The notes beneath the pieces are model-generated. The model was not told where the DNA came from, made no database searches, and saw only the letters and a program-made list of their open reading frames with translations. A DNA stretch of 64,000 nt, from positions 2,790,001 through 2,854,000 of the forward strand of contig JARUPZ010000036.1 in the NCBI GenBank assembly GCA_031213475.1, given 5' to 3'. Shown here one piece after another: positions 35,343 through 48,700 of this stretch (position 1 is the stretch's first letter; every line of letters starts with the position of its first letter). The position numbers and the translations under genes were made by a program. Source of the DNA: Nereocystis luetkeana. Its lineage: Eukaryota > Sar > Phaeophyceae > Laminariales > Laminariaceae.

Positions 35343-35823
35343 TTACCATACGGTTCCGACGCCCCAACGATCCCGCCGCTTGGAGGGGGAGAGAGTGTTA
35401 TAAAGACTACCCTGGGCTGGGCAATTTATAAATATTTATCCCCTGTAGCTCAGGAGGTAACACCTGCACGTTTGAAGTCGTCTAAATCACGGGTTGGAAC
35501 GTCACTTCGAAGTTTTTCCCTTCTAGAAACGTTTCCGCGTGCATCCCTAAAAACGCACATCCCTGGTTCCCCAGGTAATGAAATAAAGCAGGCAGGTCAG
35601 CGCACAGACGTATACGGTTCTGACGCCTGAAAGATCCCGCCTTTAAGAGGTGGGGAGAGCGTTGTAAGGATCGCCCTGGGCTGAATAATTGATATATCGT
35701 TTACCCCTATAGTGGAGGAGATAACCCCTTAACGTTTCCCGTCGACGCCAAATGTGAAGGTGTTAGCTACTGAGCGATATGAGTGAAGTATTGATCAATT
35801 AGCCAGCCCAGGGTAATCCATAT
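35343..35823. repeat. Local direct and inverted repeats with tRNA-like segments
   Basis: A ~150-bp unit ('tacggttc.gacgcc', 'gatcccgcc', 'ccctgggctg', 'tttacccct.tag') occurs at 35,349-35,500 and 35,619-35,770. An inverted copy of its 'ccctgggctggctaattgat' part lies at 35,791-35,823. In unit 1 'TAGCTCAGGAGGTAACACC' resembles a tRNA D arm and A box, and 'GGGTTGGAACG' about 45 bases on resembles a damaged T arm. No complete cloverleaf forms, so a tRNA-derived repeat is likelier than a tRNA gene. Confidence 0.55.
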
Positions 35824-36229
35824 ACGACACAGAGTCGCGATTTCCCTCGTACTGTTATCGGCCTTTGGGGTTTTCAACTTCACTATACGTGTACGTAGGG
35901 CTATGTGTACCACTGAACAGACCAGCCACTGAAACGAGTAGGATATCAACATGCTGCACACGCCATATTCCCCTCCCCTCTGCAATACTTCGTTCGCCGT
36001 GGCTATGTGAACCTCTGCGTAGTGCACGGAGCTACATGTTGTCTACTTTACGTCCCCACCCACCTCTTCGACTTTAGGATTGGCACCGCAGTATAGGACG
36101 AGCCAGGGGTGTGGACAGCTGTGCGTTGCCATCGTGTCTGACGGGCTGGTGGCGACGCGCTGGGTCAAGCCGCGCCTTTCCTGTTTTCCGAGGCAGGTAT
36201 CCCCGGGAGGGAAGTGTTGGGCGTAAGTA

Positions 36230-36345
36230 ACCTACGACAAGCCAAGCCCAACTGTAGCTACGGTAGATGACTATTCCCGCTGGGCAAAGGCTCGTGTGGA
36301 TTGACGCTCGACTTTCCGAAGGTAAGGTTGGTGAGGGTGAGCCTA
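36230..36345 (+). mobile_element. Possible Ty1/copia integrase fossil
   Basis: One plus-strand frame reads VDDYSRWAKARVD, close to the conserved start of the retroelement integrase core ('vDdySR...'). Flanking sequence is too decayed to assign other parts. Broken remnant, not connected to the 31-kb fossil by order or distance. Confidence 0.35.
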
Positions 36346-38559
36346 TCGGCGCAAACGCTTGAACTTCACTGGTTAAAACGTCTCCGAACAAGACGCATTG
36401 AAGGTGCAAACGTATCGCACCTACGCTACCGATTTGGAGCGCACATAAGGTCGGCGTGAGTCTGACGAGCTTGGCATACAACTTCCTGCAATTCATCGTT
36501 GAAACCGGCCGGAGCAACGAGGATCGCGATCTTGAAAGCAATGCCCCACCCTCTGTTGTCGGCAGGCTTCGACCACGCTCTCGTCGACTTTCATCAAATT
36601 CTTCTTGGATGCTTTCTGATCTGGATCCAGGCGCGCGGACGTCTGCGAGACATGGAGCGTATTGTGCGAACGGCAGGTTGAACGAGCGGGCTCAGTGACT
36701 ACGAACAGCCCTGTTACACGTTTGAGAGGGTAGCGGGGGGTGATTTTAGTGTGGATACCTGCTTGAGGCAGTGTGAAACACGGACAAATTGGGTATGGGC
36801 GGGTAACCTACAATGGTGGTGGACACAAGTTACGTTGTGACGGGTTATGATAGGGAAGGAAGTCACAGTGACAGTCAACGTTAGAGCAGGTTTTGCTCAT
36901 TTTGAGCCGTTCAGAGAGATGAAAGTAACTACCCGTACACCCTTGCCGTTTCGGGTTTTTCGAGACGTTGGTTTTGGCGATATGCTCCGCCCTATCGGAT
37001 TGATGTCTTGTATCATATATGTATGCGCCTATACTATAGTACAAACAAATATTGATTTCGAGTCAGGTACAAAGTAACTCACCCAGACTGGCGTATTTTG
37101 AGAATAAGGGTAGCCCCCCCCTTTTCAACACTCCTCGACACCAGTCTCGTCTGGGTTATTGTTTTTGGCATGACACCTATTACAACAGTTAGGCAGTATA
37201 ATCTAGCCGCTGCTGCCAAAAACAGGGCTACGTGGTACGTCGTAGCTCGTACAACCGCACGTACGTAGCACCTTTCATGGACTAGTGATCTGTTGCGTAG
37301 TACGGTTTTGATGTGATTCATTATCAGTAGGTAACAGCAGGTATGGCACTTCTACGTACTCATACACATAGCAAGCAATTTCAACAGCAGTAGTAGCGTG
37401 GATATTCACAGCAACACATGTGGCCCGTGCGCAGTGGTAAATCGTGGAGGAAAAAACTTCAGTATCGCTCCGCGATTGATAGCATAGTATTAGTAGTGTT
37501 CGGAGCAACGGCATGGGCTACACTGGGTCGTGAGTACGCACCTGAAATATGTCTGTTGTTGCGGTAGAACTAGGGGTCTCCCCTGTGGTGTTTTGGGCCG
37601 ATCACAAGGATCGTTGCCTTTTTTTTGGTTTTCGTTAACGGATTGCACAGGTGTTTCTTTTTATCGAGCTGTGAGCGCACACGCACCCCGCTCCCCTATG
37701 AGCTCACTCCACGTTTGCTCGCCAATATCCTTCATCGGCGAAGCAAACCAATCAACCGACATTATGGCTTGGGGTCACCACACCATGTCTTCTTCTCTCG
37801 TATTGAAGCTTCCCTTACAAGTCACCTGACCGTGATCACGTGTTTGCCTTAGTTATCGTCCGTGTATTGACCGGCCATGGACACTCGATTCTAGGCGTAC
37901 ATATCAGCTACGGGCTGGTACACGCATGAATCGTCACAACAATATTATTTATACTGTTTTAATTTCAAGAAATGACTGGGTTTGCCCCTCCGAGAGACGC
38001 GATGGGTACACGCAGGTAATCGTCTCTCGTACGTGTAGAATACGATCTACAGGTTGTGAGTGTCTAAGTTGTCCCTTGCTGATGGGCTACCCACAGTGTA
38101 TCGTCTAAACGGGCCGAGCCTATGGTATACAGCAACACATGTAACCCCCCTGCCCCCAACCCTCCACACGGACTGCACCAGATGCGTGCTGCGATGCGTG
38201 TGGAACGTGCTGGCAACAACGTTCTCGACTGCTGGGGCTCCTGTACTCAGAAGGGTGCCCAATAATTGAGAGTACTATCCAAGGCGATAGGTTGTACTTG
38301 ACCTCGGCCATGGTATGCGCTGCTGTATCGGGAAGAAGCCTACAATAGGTATCGACGTCAGGCCCTGGTTAAACGTGTAACACCGAAAAAAAAAGGCGCA
38401 ATTATTTCCGCAAATTTGAGGAGCTTCACAACGATGTGACCGTACGCGATACCCCTACCGTTCGGCATGCTCGACCAGGACGGGTGCGAAACACACTGTC
38501 GGTCCCGCAATGTGCGGGAAAATCCGTGGGTTTGTTTGCTTCGCGCCACCACCTAACTT
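36346..38559. other. Intergenic, no gene recognised
   Basis: A segment near 37,690-37,760 (PYELTPRLLANI in one frame) faintly recalls a retroelement integrase tail, but that is not enough for a call. No other motif was found. Confidence 0.35.
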
Positions 38560-38810
38560 GACGCCTCCTACGATAGAGGTAGCACATTTCCGCAATTGGT
38601 TTGTCTGAATGGCGGGGTTCCTTAACGCCAAGCCGTCGGAATGCCAGTCCGTTTTTCGAAAAATGAATTAGTTGTATGCTTGGGCGACGGGATTATTCCT
38701 CGGGGTGCAACGAGATTTTTTGCTGAAGTCCGTTTGCGGGTGAGGTATGGAGCTCCTCAAGTGAGGAGCCTCAGAAAATCTGGGGTTAAACCTCTATCGT
38801 AGAACGCCTC
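38560..38810 (+). mobile_element. TIR2 element, copy 2
   Basis: Left end 'acgcctcctacgatagaggtag', right end 'aacctctatcgtagaacgcctc': inverted repeats of about 18-20 bp. Interior collinear with the other three copies, including the small palindrome 'ctcctcaagtgaggag' near 38,754. It lies just downstream of the last proposed exon of the oxidoreductase gene. Confidence 0.85.
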
Positions 38811-39103
38811 ACTTGGAGGAATTTCCAAAACAAGAGCACCTGGTACCGAGGAAATATTTCACTCCTGCCGTATTTACACTACTGCGGGTCTTTCCGTAGC
38901 CTCTGTAATAGCTGCATGAAAGACGTGGAGCGATTGGGTATCGGCTTGAGCGTACTGCGACTTCCCCGAATCGGGGTGCGGTATGACCAATGGATACACC
39001 TTCCCATAGGTAGAACCTGGGAACAGTAAAGGACCAGAAACAACCTATTGGAGACGTATGTAAGGGTTGAAGCGAATTGCCCGCGTGACTTATCACTACG
39101 TAC

Positions 39104-39253
39104 GGCGGTAAACACCAAAGCTATTCGAGGCTTATTGCGCATGGTGGAGAGGCGTGCAACGACGTGGATGAAATACTGGTGACACGTTTTGGGTCGAAAC
39201 TCGTTTGCGATCTCTTGAGGGGGCTCGTCAAAGGAGAAACTGCACTGCGTCTC
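39104..39253 (-). CDS. Possible further 3' exon of the oxidoreductase
   Basis: Fifty codons in phase 0 between acceptor 'cggcag|GAG' and donor GCC|GTACGT, starting ETQCSFSFDEPPQEIANEF. The borders and phase fit the preceding exon, but no family motif confirms it. Confidence 0.35.
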
Positions 39254-39517
39254 CTGCCGTAACATCCTCTGGATAAGTACGAAATACGTGGGCGCTATTC
39301 GATTAGTTTCATTGCAGATCTATAGTAGACCCTTCGAGGCTATTATTTTGCCGAAAAAATGCGAACGTCGGCTACCGATCCGTTTGTGCGTCGGGGCTTG
39401 GGGCTCGTGCGGTGGGGAGGAGCCTGAAGTTAACCATCAGATGTACACGTACCGCTGTGTCACACGTCAACTCAAGAACCTCGGCTCGTACACCTCTTAG
39501 TAGTCGCGCCCACGTAC

Positions 39518-39727
39518 CTGCCGCACGAGCGGTCTCCCAGCGCCGTCCGCACTCCTTGTCGACAACGATGCCTCCAACTGGACACGGGCCGCGACCAGCA
39601 GGGGGCATTCGGGTTGGTTGCTCGACATGCCCGCTCCCGTGACAAACGCCTCCAGGAGATACGCTGCGATGTCCGGGCGTCCGAACTCCAGCTTGATGGG
39701 ATCCGCCCTCTCGACTGATGAGCTTGT
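39518..39727 (-). CDS. Proposed next-to-last exon of the oxidoreductase
   Basis: A 210-nt open exon in phase 0 lies between acceptor 'gacgtcag|ACA' and donor CAG|GTACGT. It includes IKLEFGRPDIAAYLLEAF; a GRPD-type block is common near the C-terminus of ferric reductase and NADPH oxidase NAD domains. It joins in frame to exon 41,313-41,218 by removing a 1.49-kb intron. The family's usual C-G-P near the C-terminus was not found downstream. Confidence 0.55.
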
Positions 39728-42700
39728 CTGACGTCGTTGTCTCCGAGGAGGCGTCTGTCCCGTATAGCAGCGCGGTTACAAGGGGCGGGGGGGGGGTTAA
39801 CGGTTGGGGGAGGCAAGCTGGTCAGGCAGGACGAACAAAACATTGTCGCCGAAGCAGCGTAGCCTCGGGGACCATATATCGTGACGGGTTTTGTTCCACT
39901 ACAACACCAGCTGACAACGTTGACGTGGAGAGGTCTCAAGCTAGGCGCAGTGCCTAGTCGTCGAAATCGATTTCGAATCAAGAAACCGTTCATGTATCGT
40001 ATCATAACATCATAACACCATAACATCATTGCAAGCTCGTAGTAAATTTTCCGTCGTAGCATCAAGAGGCAACGTATCAAGTTTGACCACGTGCAGTCAG
40101 CACTATTGTGTAAAACTCCACAGACTAAGCAGTTTCGGTGCGGCTCACCGGCGACCGATGAATCCTCTCCGGAAGTCCACCAGGCGTCGCAGGTGGCGTG
40201 TCTAGGTCGCTGTCATCGTCGCGGGCAGTGGGTACTTGTGCCCCCGCGTCGTCGCGGAAATCCGCAGCCCTGACAGGTAGTTGTAGTGTAAAAATGTCAA
40301 CATTTGAAAGAGAGCGTGAGACGTTACAGATCATGACATTCCGGCGAATATACCGACAGCGTTAATATAGCTCTGTTTGTGGTAGGAGGGAGGAGTCGAT
40401 AAGTGTCACCGTTTCAGTCTTGCCATCGAGTTGAGTGGCGACTGATCCATGTGTCTGCACGAGCCGAGTCAAGATGAAAAAATTGAAGTCCGATCATATT
40501 GTTGTCGGCAAGGCTTGAAAGGGTCATAGTCAAAACAGCCATAATCTGGTACGATCAGGGAAAATCCCTTGTGTCCAACGCTGTCTTCAGTATTGGGTCA
40601 TGAATGAGGAATAGCCCACGAACAAGAACACCAGGCTCACGTGTTGAGAGCTTCTCAAATATTTGGGATCGAGAGATTGTGCTTGGTAGCGAGCGCTAAG
40701 ATATATCATATACAGTAGTCCATACTCAACGTTGCTCAAAGATGCTGCCACGAACAGGTTCCAATGCTAGCTCAAAATATGCAGGTGCTTCTCGTGGGTA
40801 AACCCTTGTTCCACTGTCGTCTGCCGGACAGCGTTTGCTCACATCGCCGTCGGTGACGGCCTGGCGGAAAAGAAAGCGCCATTGGCAACCATAGACCTGA
40901 AGCTCATCTTGGGTGACGCGGCATGAACCTGCATAAAGACACGAATCGATCGCCGGGCGATCTAAGTTGACATATTTGGAGAGCTTTCTACGCCCTCTGG
41001 TATAGGGCCGGGCCATCACGCAGGCCGTTGTCGGTACTGCTACGGGGTCTAGCAATTCGCAGAAATTACTACAGTATTACCGTGGGTATCCTGGTAGTAG
41101 GATATTTTGGAGTACACGGCTCGTTGCCGAACTCCTGTGTCCAGGGACGCACCGAACGTCCGAGAGCCAACATGTGGACGACACCGCTTGTGGGTGTAAC
41201 TTGCTGACGAGGCTCACTTTAGCTTCGGTAGGCTTGAGAAGCCTTCGGAGGGCGTCCTTGGTTTCAGCGCTAGGCCTACCGGTGAGGTGCACCGTGCTCT
41301 TCACTTGCCGAAGCTGCTCGGCGGCCAGACGCAACCAAACATCGCATCGCACACGAACGGCGGAAAATGTTTTCGCTGTGAGAATTGGACGAACGGCGGG
41401 CGCCGACGACGAAGCGAGCAATCTCGGAGCGCAGTTTCAAGGAACGGCACGGCCGTCGGCGGCCGTCAATGGTATCACATGGGTTCGTCTCAGGGAGGTT
41501 CGGCGTGCGTGTTGGGGCACAATAATAGAACTCGGAGGTCGGGGGGAGGGGAGGGAGGGAGGGTTGTTGCCTCTTGCGGTCTTGAGCAGCAAACGAGCAG
41601 TAATACCAGCTGTCCTGCTCCTACCGAACCGGAGGCACGACATATCAAACATGCCTGAAGGTATTTATTAGAAAAGTGGTGACCTGGCAGCTGCTCTTGG
41701 TGCCGATATCCTTGCGGTAGTAGTGCGGTAGGTCCACCTCGACGGGCTGCTTCTATAGCTGTGAGGCCGGGCGGAGGTCTACTCCTACTACCTTGGCTCG
41801 TCGATCTGGGCCCATGTCGATCAGTCATACAACTCCTTCTCTCGACTGTCTGTCTAGAACATATATAAGGTGCTGTCTCCTGTGTGTGAGCTTCCACGTG
41901 GAGTCTCTAGAGTCTACTCCTTCGTCGCGTGCACCTTACACCCCCACCTGTTTTTCAAAGAGTGCTACCATGCCTCCGTCCCTAGTCATCCACAAAAGAT
42001 GGATGGTTTTTCTCTTGGAAAACCTGACACTCGTACGGGTATTGCCGAGAGACGTGGGGGCGGGAGGCGGGGTTGTTTTCCATGACAATTCTCTCTCGGG
42101 CGTCATGTTCATCCGGGTGCATGCGACACGTTGGTAGATCTAAACGCTAGAACCAAATCGTGCCTGATGCGTTCTACGATAGAGGAAACACATTTCCGCC
42201 ATAACATTTTCTGAACGACGGGGCTCCTTAACGCAAAATCGTCGGAATGCCAGTCTCGTTTCGAAAAATCACGTTTTTGTATACTTGGGCTACAGTAGTA
42301 TTCATCTTGATGCAATTCGATTTTTGCTGAATAGAGTTTTCGGGTGACTTACTACTAGTGTGGATCACCAAACGTGAGGAGCCTCAGAAAATTTAGGGTA
42401 AACCTCTATCGCAGAACGCCTCTCCTTCATTTGACGCAAATATTCCAATAGTGAGGCAGCACAGGCTATGATACCATCGCGCGCCATACATCGACCTCGG
42501 TGTATGCTGCATCGGGTAAGGCCACGCGAAAGCCCAGTTCCGGACGCCTGTTCGGGGTGCGATATCCCCTTGATGCGTCGCTTCAACACGAGTCGGCGGG
42601 AATTTCAGCAAAGGGTTTTCTGAACTAGTGTACCGGTTGTTCGTCATGTTGCTGCCCGCAATGGTTTGAATTTGGATTACCCTTTGTAAAAATTACGTTT

Positions 42701-45700
42701 TTGTACCTTCTGTCGGCCGTACCATGGGGTTGGGCTGGTCAGACACACCTTTCGATGATGGATACAGCTGGCGTAATTCCGGCTCCAGTGCAGACCAGAA
42801 CAACTGGTTGAAACATAGCGCCCAAAGACGCGCACATCACAGGTTCATGCGGGGCGAGGCAGAAAGGCGGGTAGGTGTCAAGCCAGACAATACGCCCAAA
42901 TTAGACAAACATTTACGTGGTTTAGTATGTCGCGCGTCGATGGCGGGAAAAACAAAAATCTAAGTGTGAGGGTAAGCACCCACTGTAATTAACCAAGAGC
43001 CACCACGAAAGAAAAAAATAAAAAATGGCGTACGTCAACAAATATGGCCCCCTCGACGCGTCCTTCCTTCCCGACAGAATCCCTGGGTAGAGAGGGCAGA
43101 CGTCCACTCTGACACAGCTGGCCTTCCAAACCTTTTTGAGCAAACATCTGCCGTGTCAGGCTTCGTGCGCCCGAGCAAACCCCAGTTCTGGCGGATTTAG
43201 CCCACATGCCATATTCGAGATCCGCACGAAGTGTTCCTTCCACAGGCGCCGGCATATCGCGTTTTCAACAAAGATATGCGTAGGAACAGTCACTCGGCTA
43301 CGTCTGCACGCCTGCCACGATCACCCCATTTTACGTGCATGCTACACAGCTGGAGGGGTGGGCCAGACCCCCGGCAAGGGTCGCGAAATGGGTTTCTCAG
43401 CACGTCATTCGACGAGCTCAATATTTCCCCCGAACAAATATTTCGGACGTGTTCTATGGTAGAGGTAGGGCATTCACTCTATAATGTTATCTACTGGAAA
43501 TGACGGGGGTTCCTTACCCCAAAATCGTCTCAACGACAATCTTGCTCGAAAAAAATGACGTTTCTGTATACTTGGGCCATGGGATTATTCATCGGGATGC
43601 AACTTGAGTTTTGCTGAATTCAGTTTTCGGGTGAGGTATGAACCTCCTCAAACGCGGAGCCTCGGACAGATTTGGGTGAACCCCTATAGCAGAACGCCTC
43701 TTCGAGGACGTTTGTACGCGCCACCCAACGAGCCTTCTTACGCACCATGTACAGTAGTAGTCCTATAGCAAATGCATTAATATAATCAAGTAGTCCTAAA
43801 GCCAATGCGTTCATATAATCAAGTAGTCCTAAAGCAAATACATTCATATGATCATCACACTAGGCGATAGTTGCTCATTTGACAAAGATCTCCTGCTCGG
43901 ACAATTGAGAGCCAAATGCCCTACGGGGGATTGTCTGGACGCCCACTACGTACGGTGCACGCGGGAAGAGCGCGAGACAACAGGCTGTGCTCTTACCCTT
44001 GTTGTAGTAGATGGACTTCTCCATGAGGCTGGGTTGAGCCGCGGTAATCCACAGCGGAAGACGAGGCTGCTCGAGGCCGAGGCGAAACAGATCCTGGGTC
44101 CAATCTCCCACCTACCACATGTAGCGGGGATATTGCCAATTTGAGTCAATAACCCCTTCAACAGTTGACGCGCAACCCATCGAGTAGACAGCACGGCCAA
44201 ATATGCGATGCATACCGAGTACCAGGTAGTTACTTGCGAGGTCCGTAGGGGTCCCTCCTCTGTGCCAGTATACGCCCACCAACACTATCGGCCCTACGTT
44301 GGCCAGCAGCACTACCTCGTACACTACCACGCGGGTTAGTAACATGTGTGCCAAGTAGTTCCAAGGAGACGATCGCGGGCAACGGGCACGACTCAACCGG
44401 CACGACCGCACTGTAGTTGTAGGCCGCAAGGCCACCAATACGCGTGTCTTTTAGCCCTCAAACACGGGGGGGCTGCTCTGTGTGGCCCTAGTTGTGGTAC
44501 GAAAGTGCGGCAAAGGTACGAGTTTCGGACTTGCGCTGCTAAGTGAGCAGTACGTCGTCAACATGCCATGCTCCACACGCGGTGTCGACTATTCGTTGAA
44601 GTTCACCGCGGGCTCTTAGCGAGAATGACCAGCTGCGTACTACACTGTACAACGGAGGGCGGAGTACCTTAACCTTGTCATTTCAGGAAGTCGCCCTAAC
44701 CCCTTTGCTCGAGACTCTTAGCGCCCGCTTAACGTTAGCAACGCGGCCTCGACATGGTCAGAAATCGCTCGAGTACGTATCACCAGACGAGCAATGTGAC
44801 CGTCGTAGTGCTAGTGTGAGACAAACGATAGATACCGACAGCTGGATGCACGGGCTGTACGTCTGGGACGGCCACAATCGCTCATCGGCTACCGACGGAG
44901 TAAACGACCTTGATTCGGGTCTACCATATGCACGTCTGTACACAATGGAAACAAACGCCAGTCAGTAGAATAACACGTACGGACGCGTGGTCTTGTAGGG
45001 TTTCACCTCCATTATTCTCAAAGGCGTTTCCCTAGAGGTGCCTAAAACCAGCATGCGAAACAAACATATTTTATTTCACTCGGTGAAAACGCCCTTCGCC
45101 TATAGATATGGACGGCATGTATGGCAGTAAAACATTCCAAAGATGTATTCAACGATAGTTGGTAACACTTTGGATAATAATATAAGGACCGCTTTGCGAC
45201 AAAACCGAGTACCAGGTATAGCTGATCCTCGCATTTAGGTCCAGATAGGTAGTTCCTTTGTTCAGGGTCCCAGATCATCCAGACACATGCCGACCAACAT
45301 GCGCGAACCCTTTCGAAGCACGCCTGCTACGCCGGCCTCTGCAACCCCTCGCCACTTACCGCCTCCGCGTAGAAGGTTGCTCTGGGTACCGCACCGGGAA
45401 GTTGGATGATCGAGAACGGGTGCCACTCGTGGCGGCTGATCATTGGTGAACTCACGTAAATGTAAGACCCCGCCTTGAACGTGTATCCCCTGGTGTACCG
45501 TGACCGCAGCATGTGCAAACAAAAAACGCGTATCACGTCAGCGGGACTTATCCCAGTCCTTTTTACCCCCCGGTCCCACAACGTGCCACCGTGGACGGCG
45601 ATTGAAGGCGAGAGGAGCGCATGACGTTGCGGGGTTTGTCTGAAGGAAAAATACATATCGCGCCTACGAAGCACGGAAAGGCGCCACGATTGGAGGTGTG

Positions 45701-48700
45701 TGCTACCTTGGTGTGCTGTGGTAGCGGTATATTCTGTAGCACCTACATGGTAGGTTTACGAAGCCTGTCGCTATAAGAATTCTCTACTTTCTCCTGACAC
45801 CTGCTTCTGAGGAAGCGACTAACGGGAATCAAACCCTGGGAAACCTAACGTAGGGTATGATCAAATCGTTCACGACGTTCTAAAGCAACAGGAGGGATGG
45901 AAGTCATTGGGCAGTTCCGTGCCGTCGGTAGAGGAACGCCGTCAGCAACAAATAAGACGAGCTGGCCGACCAATATCGTATCCCAATCGTAGCAGGCGTC
46001 GTTGACAGATTTAGGTAATCTTTCAAGAGCAACCGCCTGTATCTGCAGCTGGCCACAACGACAGAGCTACCGCACGCTATGCGGTTGCTTACGTTGGCAG
46101 GTCGAGGGTCACCATGGTTCCACGTCCAACGGCTTCGAAGAGAGGGTGGTCGATGAGGAACGTCCTGGTCGAGGTTGAAACAGCAGTGACGAGCAAGCGG
46201 AGATGAAGCAGCAGACGGAGATGGGAACACGAGAATACTGGTTCCTCGACAATTTCCCGTCAGTGAAGGGGAGACATGCGTCTGAACATTCTCAGCCGGG
46301 CAGCGGCCAACACGTCAAGAACTTTCTGTCCGAACTTTGAGTTTGAAAGGCTGGCTGGCATGAGGACGTCCACCGCATGACAGCTCGGACATAGTTTTTC
46401 CCTGAACGTTCTACCAGGTATGGTGGATTGTTAAAAGTAGCCACGCCTGTTGGCTATGTTGGTAAGCCTCAAGGGCACTCACTGTTTGGTCGTGAAGTAA
46501 ACACGGTCCAGGGTGTACCAGACAATGAGAATGGCTCCCACGTAGCGGAACACAACGCTGTGGAAGCAGAGCGCCACCATCAACGGAAGGAAGAGCATAT
46601 GAAGGCTTTTCCTGAACTGGAACGACAGCTGAGGTTCGCAGCGACGATATGACACGGTGGAGGGATACAGTTTCGGTTAGGGGTTATGGTCCGGGTTCCT
46701 CGAACGTTGGACGGGCGTTGGACGGACACGTCCGAGCTGCTGTGCGGCAAGATATACAAGAGGTTTGTTGGGATGACGTCAAGATCACCCAGGGGCTACA
46801 GGCCTTCTCCAAACCACATACGAGGCAAACGCGGGGTAGCGGCTTAGACAGTAATACTAGAGCCCGTACCTTACGAATACACTTCAACGGGGAAAATATC
46901 CTTGTTTCGTCCCGCCCGAAGTCCTACACGCGATGAATCGCATCTGGGTTCGGAAATATCTGAGCAGAGTATCCAGACTACACAACGCTTCACACGATGT
47001 CTAGGTTACCTCATTTCGATACTAATGCTAATCGAAACCACATCTGTAACTAATGTGAACGTAAACAGAGAATATATTTGTACAGTATGCGTTGCCTGGC
47101 GTCGTCACCCTGCCATAGGGTATCCACCCACTCGTTAGGAGGCGATAGGAACCGTCAATGGCCAACGACCAAAGTTGGGAATTCAGGACGACATAATATT
47201 TTTCCTCTGAAACTAAGTTACTGTAGGAGATAACGTCCCCCTGGGCACAGCAGCAGCAGAAGAACTCCAGTCCATGGCTTCATGTGTTGGCTGTCGTAAC
47301 CAGCAAGAACATTTAGGTGTTGGTAACGAAGGTGGTTGTGATCGCTGCCAGGCAGTAGACATCATCGTGGCGCACGTGGTAACCGACGGACGCGGCAAGC
47401 GCACCTCCGGAACTCATAGACTCTTCACGAAGAGTGCCGCTACCTCTCTCGGTGGACTCATGCGTAACCCAACACAGACGGGTTTGATGAATGACCCAGG
47501 CTTACGGTGGAGCTGGACAACGTGAACAATATCAGCGGGTACTACCGGTCCCATCGAAACATATCGAGCAGCGCACCTATTGAATACCAGAAACGAGCTC
47601 CCGCAATCAAACCGTTTCGGCCAAACGATATCATCACTACTGTAGCTGCACCAATATCGTAAGTAGCACGCGCCTGACGATAACCGTTGGCCAATGACGG
47701 TACGTATGCACGTCCGTCTGTTTCACCTTGGTTTTGAAGTACTTGAGCTTCATAGGGAGCACTATGGGAAGCAGCAGGAGGCACCCGATCACGCCGGAAC
47801 GGCCGGTGTCTGTTTCGTAAATGATGTACGCCTGACGCCCGTACGTAAACCGGGCGCAGTGCAGTATAGCGTGCTCGAAGGCGGCCATGAGAGTAAGGTA
47901 CCCGAAGTCTGCCGGGGACGTAAACAGCAAGCGCAGACGGGTACGTTAAAGCGGCGGAGGATCGAATATTATCAACGGGTTCACTCGCATAGACGTTGCT
48001 GCTTACGTTCTTGAACGTTTTCGAAGTCGATTCCCTCGTATGCAGGAGGCTAGTGTCCGATCGCGGACTGATCCCCGGCCGGAACGCTTACATCGAATGG
48101 GTATGCTAACTTGTTTAGTTTTTTTAAATGTGCCCCAATCCGCGAGATAGTCGTATACAGCCTCCGTTGGGGTCCAGACCCGGCCGTACCGCTGTGCAGG
48201 TAAACGCAGGCGGAAAAACTGTTTCGTGCTATGCTAAGACAATGTTTACTTGCTACTACCAGTGTCTTCGTGTCTGCGTGTGCGCGCAACCCAAGCATTT
48301 AGCTTTGAGCACTCGTACCGTCGGCACGTTCGTTCCGCGACCAAGAGCGCCCCGAGCGAGCTTGAGACTCACATGTGTGAATATCGTGAGACGGCTCAAA
48401 GTCCACCACAGTGCCAAACCACGAGTTGTGAAGCAGCGAACGCGTGGCGTAGCACTTTGAGAAGATGGATATCGTCAGGCTCGAGAACAGAACCCCCGCG
48501 GACAAGCGTGAACCCGTCAGGAGGATCATCTCGGTTAGGTTTGACGTGCAAAGCACCCTGCCGAGATGATGACCAAGACGAAACAGTCGTCGGTTTGCGG
48601 TGATGGCTTGCGGGTGGTTCGCTTAGGTAACGTAACCGCATTATTTGTAGGATGGGCACTCGGCAATCCTTTACCTTCAGAGACCTTAGTTCGGCATTGT

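Noticed and set aside
41174-41671. 165-codon plus-strand frame
   Set aside because: It is antisense to the exon 41,313-41,218 of the oxidoreductase and has no motif.
42961-43255. Frame containing R-G-P-Y near 43,040 as a missing GPYG exon
   Set aside because: Its donor phase does not match the following 55-nt exon, and the sequence around the motif does not fit the family.
44112-44600. Frames reading VVYEVVLLANVG and RARGELQRIVD as possible NAD-domain exons
   Set aside because: They fall before the GDWT exon in gene order and do not keep phase with neighbours, whereas the direct join does.
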